From Pseudomonas sp. UBA1879 (lineage in GTDB: Bacteria; Pseudomonadota; Gammaproteobacteria; Pseudomonadales; Pseudomonadaceae): DNA of 64,000 nt. Both the position numbers and the translations under genes were made by a program. The notes under the pieces were generated by a model, which saw only the letters and a list, made by a program, of their open reading frames with translations, had not been told where the DNA came from and searched no databases. The DNA lies in contig NZ_DDHJ01000004.1 of the NCBI RefSeq assembly GCF_002338065.1, positions 640,059 through 704,058 of the forward strand, written 5' to 3'. Positions 60,231 to 64,000 of the stretch are shown piece by piece. Positions within the stretch are counted from its first letter, which is position 1; each line of letters starts with the position of its first letter.

Positions 60231-61133
60231 ATGGTTGCTTATTCGCCGTATAAGAAAAAAAGTATTGGTTGGTTAGCAGGGGTCGCCTTGACGACTGTGA
60301 GTCTGTTCAGCCACGCCGCCGATCAGCCGCCGGTGCGCATCGGCTGGGTCAACTGGTCGGACACCGAGATCACCGTCAAACTGGCGACGCTGGTGCTGGA
60401 AGATCAGCTCAAGCAGCCGGTGAAATTGGTCATGGCCGACATCGGCATCCAGTTTCAGGCCATGGCCAACGGCAACATCGACATGATTCCGATGGTCTGG
60501 CTGCCGGGCACCCACAAGGCCTTCTACGACAAGTACAAGGACAAGATCGAAGATTTGGGCGTGCTGTATGAAGGGCGGATCGGCATGGCGGTGCCGGACA
60601 TCGTGCCGGCCAGCGAAGTCTCCAGCCTGGCGGACCTGAACAAACCGGGCATCAGCGAGAAGTTCGACGGCAAAATCCTGACGTCCGAAGTGGGCAACGG
60701 GCAGTACAAGCTCACCGAAAAGGTGCTCAACGACAAGAAAATCGTCGGCTACAAAATGGTGGCGTCTTCGGAAAGCGGCATGTTGAGCGAGCTGGACCGC
60801 AACCTCAAACGGGGCAAATGGTCATTGGTCAACGCCTGGAGCCCGCACTGGATGTTCTCCAAATACCCTCTGCGTTACCTGGATGACCCTGAGCACTTGT
60901 TCGGCGGCGCGGAGCAGATCCACGCCTTCGCGCGCAAGGGGTTCAGTGATCAATACCCGAAAGTGGCGCAGTTCTTCGCCCACTATTCGATCCCCAAGGA
61001 CGACCTGCAAAAGATGATGCTCGACGCGCGTGCGAGCTCGGCCGAGAAGGTCACCGCCGACTATTACGCGGCCCACAAGCAAAGCTTTGCGGCGATGTTC
61101 AAGGACAACACCACGGCCTCGGCCACGCCTTGA
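60231..61133 (+). CDS. Glycine/proline betaine ABC binding protein (ProX/OpuAC type)
   Basis: 300 aa with a signal peptide (cut near SHA-ADQPPVRI). The OpuAC fold shows RIGWVNWSDTEITVKLATLVLE, DMIPMVWLPG and NAWSPHWMFSKYPLRYL; tryptophans in these segments form the aromatic cage for quaternary amines. No permease or ATPase gene is next to it, so it likely feeds a betaine transporter encoded elsewhere. AGGGGAGA precedes the ATG. Confidence 0.9.
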   Translation: MVAYSPYKKKSIGWLAGVALTTVSLFSHAADQPPVRIGWVNWSDTEITVKLATLVLEDQLKQPVKLVMADIGIQFQAMANGNIDMIPMVWLPGTHKAFYDKYKDKIEDLGVLYEGRIGMAVPDIVPASEVSSLADLNKPGISEKFDGKILTSEVGNGQYKLTEKVLNDKKIVGYKMVASSESGMLSELDRNLKRGKWSLVNAWSPHWMFSKYPLRYLDDPEHLFGGAEQIHAFARKGFSDQYPKVAQFFAHYSIPKDDLQKMMLDARASSAEKVTADYYAAHKQSFAAMFKDNTTASATP

Positions 61134-61150
61134 TCTGACGTTCAACCTCA

Positions 61151-61245
61151 AACACGAAACCCCTGCAGCAGTCCGACTTGTCGGCGGCAGCGACCACACG
61201 GATGTCGCTGGCGAGCCGGACTGCTACAGGGGTTTCGTGTTTTTC
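61151..61245 (+). terminator. Long hairpin terminator after the betaine-binding gene
   Basis: AACACGAAACCCCTG and CAGGGGTTTCGTGTT pair over 15 bp and continue through AGCAGTCCG/CGGACTGCT after one mismatch; an inner stem CAGCGAC/GTCGCTG occupies the loop. Five T follow. Confidence 0.75.
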
Positions 61246-61313
61246 ATGGCTGTTTACGTTGGAGCTTGACCATTGATGGCCCGGGTTGCTGTCCTGGTGT
61301 CACTGAACCGGGT

Positions 61314-61396
61314 CTGTAGGAGTGAGCTTGCTCGCGATAGCTATTTGTCAGTCCCAAAGGGGTTGGGCGAACGCATCGCGAGCTCACTCCTACAGG
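61314..61396. repeat. REPIN with a 4-nt deletion in the right arm
   Basis: Left arm CTGTAGGAGTGAGCTTGCTC; right arm GCATCGCGAGCTCACTCCTACAG lacks the CAAG found in other copies. Between the betaine-binding gene and the converging mscS gene. Confidence 0.8.
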
Positions 61397-61407
61397 CAGG
61401 CATGGCA

Positions 61408-63597
61408 TCAGCTGCCGGATGCGCCATCCTTCTTCCCGGGAAAACCGCTGACGCTCCCGCCACTGGTATTCACCTGCACATTCAGGCGCGGCGTCGCCAG
61501 GTCCATGCCCGCCTCATCCAGATAGCGCTTCAGCGACAGGTTGAACGCTCGCGACACTTCCCATTGCTTGATCGGCGCGGTCTTGAAACGCGCTCGCAGG
61601 ATGGCGTTGCCGGACTCGAAACTCTCTACCCCCTGGATCTCCAGCGGCGACCAGATGTTGCGGCGTTGCAGCGGGTCGGTGCGCATTTTCTGGCCGACGT
61701 CTCGAATCATCTTCAAGGCGTCGTCAATGTTCATGTTCGACGGAATGGCGATGCGGAAGATCGCGTAGCCGAACTCCCGCGAGTAGTTCTGGATACTCTT
61801 GATCTCACTGAACGGGATCGTGTGAACGATGCCGTCGATGTCCCGCAGGCGCACGGTGCGAATGGTCAGGCCTTCGACAGTGCCCAGGTGCCCGCCGACG
61901 TCCACGTAATCGTCGATTGCCAGCGAGTCCTCAATGATGATGAACAGGCCGGTGATCAGGTCCGCGACCAGTGACTGCGCCCCGAAACCGATGGCCAGAC
62001 CGATCACACCGGCACCGGCCAGCAGCGGCGTCACGTTCATGCCCATGTTCGCCAGCGCGACGATCACCGCAATGATGAAAATCGTGACGAACAGCACGTT
62101 GCGGATCAGCGGCATCATCGTCTGCGCGCGCGCATTGGCCAGGCCTTTGCGCGAGCGGGTGAGGGCGTGATGAATCGCGGTGTCGGCAAGAATCCATACC
62201 AGCCAGGCGAAGATCAGCGTAGTCGCCAGACCGATGACGCGCACGCTGATGTCATGGCCGTCACCTTCGGAAAAGCGAATCAGCGACAAGCCCCACACCC
62301 GCAGCCCCAATTCGATGAACAGCAGCCAGACCAGCAGGTGCGCCACCATATAGAAGAAGCTTTTCAGCCGCTCCGAATACAGCGCGTGGCGTTTGTGACC
62401 GTGGGCCGGTTTCTGTGAATGACGCCGCACCAGGCCATTGATGACCATGCACAGGACCAGCAACACCGTGCAGATCAGCGATTGGCGCAGCGCGGTGCTG
62501 GTGTCGCCCGCGGAAAAGAACGTGGCAAACAGCGATACGCCCACCAGCACCAGCGCGGGGAGATACCAGAAGCTGCCGAGGATCTCGATGGTGTCGCTCA
62601 AGGCGCGGCGTTTCAGGCGGCGAGACAGCGGCTGGTTGCGGATCAGATGCGCGATGGGCCGACGGAAGCGGACGATGAACAATCCGGTCGAAATCGCCGC
62701 CATGACATTGGCGAGGGTCGCGGCCGTGTGGGCAAGGTGCACGCCGAGGCTGGCCACCAGTCGCGGATCACTCAGCGCTTCGCCGAAAGCGGCAAAGCTG
62801 CCGATCCACCACAGCGGCCGGAACGCCTGGTGGCGCAGGATATACAGCGCTTTGTGGCGGTGAGGGCCGTCGAGCAGGGAAAAAGCAATCACGCAGATCG
62901 CTGAAAACAGCGTGCCGACCACCAGCGCGTAGGCCAGCACCATCGCCAGATCACGGCCCAGCGACGGCGGCAGGGAATAGCTCAGGTAAACCGTGATGAC
63001 CAGCGCAATCAGCCACGGGCCCAATTTGCGCAGTGCAAAGCGCAGCATGTCGGTCGGACGCGGGTGTTGCGGCAGCTCTTCCGACAACCCGAAGCGCACC
63101 CGCACGCGATGGCTGAGCCAGATCAGCGCGGCCGCGAGCAAACTCCACAACGCAATCACCACAGCGAAGCTGAAGATGATCGGCCACCACTGATTGGCCG
63201 GCAGCAGCAGGTCCATCAGCTCCTGTTCGGCGAGCGCCACTTCGTCGCCCCAACGGCTAAGAGGGCTGTCGTCGCCGGTGAACTGTTTCTCGAAGTCATG
63301 CAGCGTACTGCCGATCAAACCCAGCACGCCTTGCTCGACCGTGGGTTGGGCTTTCTTGGTGGCGTCGCGTAGCTTCTTCAGATCATCCAGCAACTTGCTG
63401 CGCTGCTGATCGTTTTCCAGCGAGGTGATCACCTCATCGAGGGACTGGCCCAAGGGTTCCTGGGCTTGTGGCTGGGCTTTCTGGCCGCCGCCCAGCAGGC
63501 TCGGCAACCCGGCGGCGTGGGTCAGCGCGACGGGGAACAGCGCCATCAGCAACATCAGCAACAGTGGGGGCAGGAAAGAACGGGAAGGGGCAGTCAC
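61408..63597 (-). CDS. Large MscS-family mechanosensitive channel, YbiO-like
   Basis: 729 aa from the GTG at 63597 (AGG about 12 bp upstream), giving a signal peptide ending near THA-AGLPS; a longer frame begins inside a REPIN and is rejected. A coiled periplasmic region is followed by about ten membrane helices, then the MscS pore helix (GMNVTPLLAGAGVIGLAIGFGAQSLVADLITGLFII) and the cytosolic beta and vestibule domains. It relieves hypoosmotic pressure; the betaine-uptake gene beside it is an interesting osmotic neighbour. Confidence 0.9.
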   Translation of the reverse strand: MTAPSRSFLPPLLLMLLMALFPVALTHAAGLPSLLGGGQKAQPQAQEPLGQSLDEVITSLENDQQRSKLLDDLKKLRDATKKAQPTVEQGVLGLIGSTLHDFEKQFTGDDSPLSRWGDEVALAEQELMDLLLPANQWWPIIFSFAVVIALWSLLAAALIWLSHRVRVRFGLSEELPQHPRPTDMLRFALRKLGPWLIALVITVYLSYSLPPSLGRDLAMVLAYALVVGTLFSAICVIAFSLLDGPHRHKALYILRHQAFRPLWWIGSFAAFGEALSDPRLVASLGVHLAHTAATLANVMAAISTGLFIVRFRRPIAHLIRNQPLSRRLKRRALSDTIEILGSFWYLPALVLVGVSLFATFFSAGDTSTALRQSLICTVLLVLCMVINGLVRRHSQKPAHGHKRHALYSERLKSFFYMVAHLLVWLLFIELGLRVWGLSLIRFSEGDGHDISVRVIGLATTLIFAWLVWILADTAIHHALTRSRKGLANARAQTMMPLIRNVLFVTIFIIAVIVALANMGMNVTPLLAGAGVIGLAIGFGAQSLVADLITGLFIIIEDSLAIDDYVDVGGHLGTVEGLTIRTVRLRDIDGIVHTIPFSEIKSIQNYSREFGYAIFRIAIPSNMNIDDALKMIRDVGQKMRTDPLQRRNIWSPLEIQGVESFESGNAILRARFKTAPIKQWEVSRAFNLSLKRYLDEAGMDLATPRLNVQVNTSGGSVSGFPGKKDGASGS

Positions 63598-63638
63598 CGG
63601 GTCATCAACCTCGATTGGGGACGGGTCGTTGATCACAT

Positions 63639-63727
63639 TGTGGGAGCCGGCTTGCTGGCGAAAGCGGTGGATCAGTGACAGATGAACCGACTGATACTCC
63701 ACCTTCGCCAGCAAGCCGGCTCCCACA
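63639..63727. repeat. REPIN
   Basis: Arms TTGTGGGAGCCGGCTTGCTG and CAGCAAGCCGGCTCCCACAA, between mscS and the M18 peptidase gene. Confidence 0.88.
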
Positions 63728-63770
63728 ACAGGCATTCACCATCTGGTCGGGCAGCGCCCGCGTAGTGGCG

Positions 63771-64000
63771 TTAAGGCAACTCGGCACTCGCATAAAACGC
63801 AGTCAGCACTTTGACCAGATGCGCCAGATCCTGACTTCCTGCCAGCTCGCGGATCGAGTGCATGGCGAAGGTCGGCAGGCCGATGTCCACGGTGCGCACG
63901 CCCAGATGAGCGGCAGTGATCGGGCCGATGGTCGAGCCACAGGCCATGTCGCTGCGCACCACGAAGCTCTGCACCGGCACTTCCTCGGCCATGCACAGAT
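63771..64000 (-). CDS. apeB: M18 family aminopeptidase, 3' part only
   Basis: The frame is open to the window edge; only the last 76 residues are present. HLGVRTVDIGLPTFAMHSIRELAGSQDLAHLVKVLTAFY and RSDMACGSTIGPITA are the C-terminal signature of M18 (aspartyl) aminopeptidases, with the metal-ligand His in AMHSIRE. Catalysis is removal of N-terminal Asp/Glu with zinc. The rest lies beyond position 64000. Confidence 0.88.
   Translation of the reverse strand, partial: LCMAEEVPVQSFVVRSDMACGSTIGPITAAHLGVRTVDIGLPTFAMHSIRELAGSQDLAHLVKVLTAFYASAELP

Noticed and set aside
63598..63735. N-terminal extension of the MscS channel
   Set aside because: The extra residues are a translated REPIN; a signal peptide begins at the GTG at 63597.

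Overview
The window reads as a chromosome segment of a fluorescent Pseudomonas, most likely the P. syringae complex or a close plant-associated relative. Reasons: high-GC Pseudomonas-type genes throughout (rdgC, prc/algO, lpxO, a CrbS/MxtR-type kinase, split pxp genes); many Pseudomonas REP/REPIN palindromes between genes; and a type III chaperone-effector pair of the ShcM-HopM1 family behind a perfect hrp box. Species placement is inference. No phage, IS, integron or CRISPR is seen.

Layout. 0-10 kb: cNMP-binding protein, oligopeptidase B, a small membrane protein, YafJ-like amidotransferase with a DUF2937 protein, the 5-oxoprolinase operon pxpABC, and a VWA/MoxR pair. 10-21 kb: a DUF4160/DUF2442-HTH two-gene unit, a DUF748 protein, cysK, lpxO, an EamA exporter, a chemoreceptor, and the symporter-histidine kinase-receiver sensor CrbS/MxtR. 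21-30 kb: SLAC1/TDT transporter, an MFS-PlsC fusion, the orphan shcM-hopM1 pair, a bile-acid/sodium symporter family gene, a 128-bp tandem REPIN array, rdgC, and tRNA-Val and tRNA-Asp.

30-45 kb: nitrate assimilation. nirBD and a fused nitrate reductase-flavoprotein gene diverge; each has a sigma-54-type promoter followed by a leader with an intrinsic terminator, which suggests NtrC/RpoN initiation plus NasT-type antitermination. Then come an FKBP lipoprotein, a DUF1232 protein, an XRE protein with its partner, an EAL protein that has lost its expected C-terminal part, tail-specific protease, and a quinone oxidoreductase.

45-52 kb: an ABC importer of the iron/phosphonate/polyamine class with two phosphohydrolases and a divergent GntR/UTRA regulator. 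Three TGGTCTA elements lie in the shared promoter region. 52-61 kb: a probable proline-betaine (stachydrine) type catabolic locus made of a Rieske monooxygenase and its reductase, LysR and TetR regulators, a ProC paralogue, an N-methylproline demethylase-like flavoprotein and a betaine-binding protein. TGTACA-type operators are shared by the tetR and demethylase promoters. 61-64 kb: a large MscS channel and the 3' end of an M18 aminopeptidase.

The strongest non-routine signals are the orphan HrpL-type effector operon, the paired RpoN/attenuator control of nitrate assimilation, the betaine locus with its own operator, the GntR operator set, and the amplified REPIN array.
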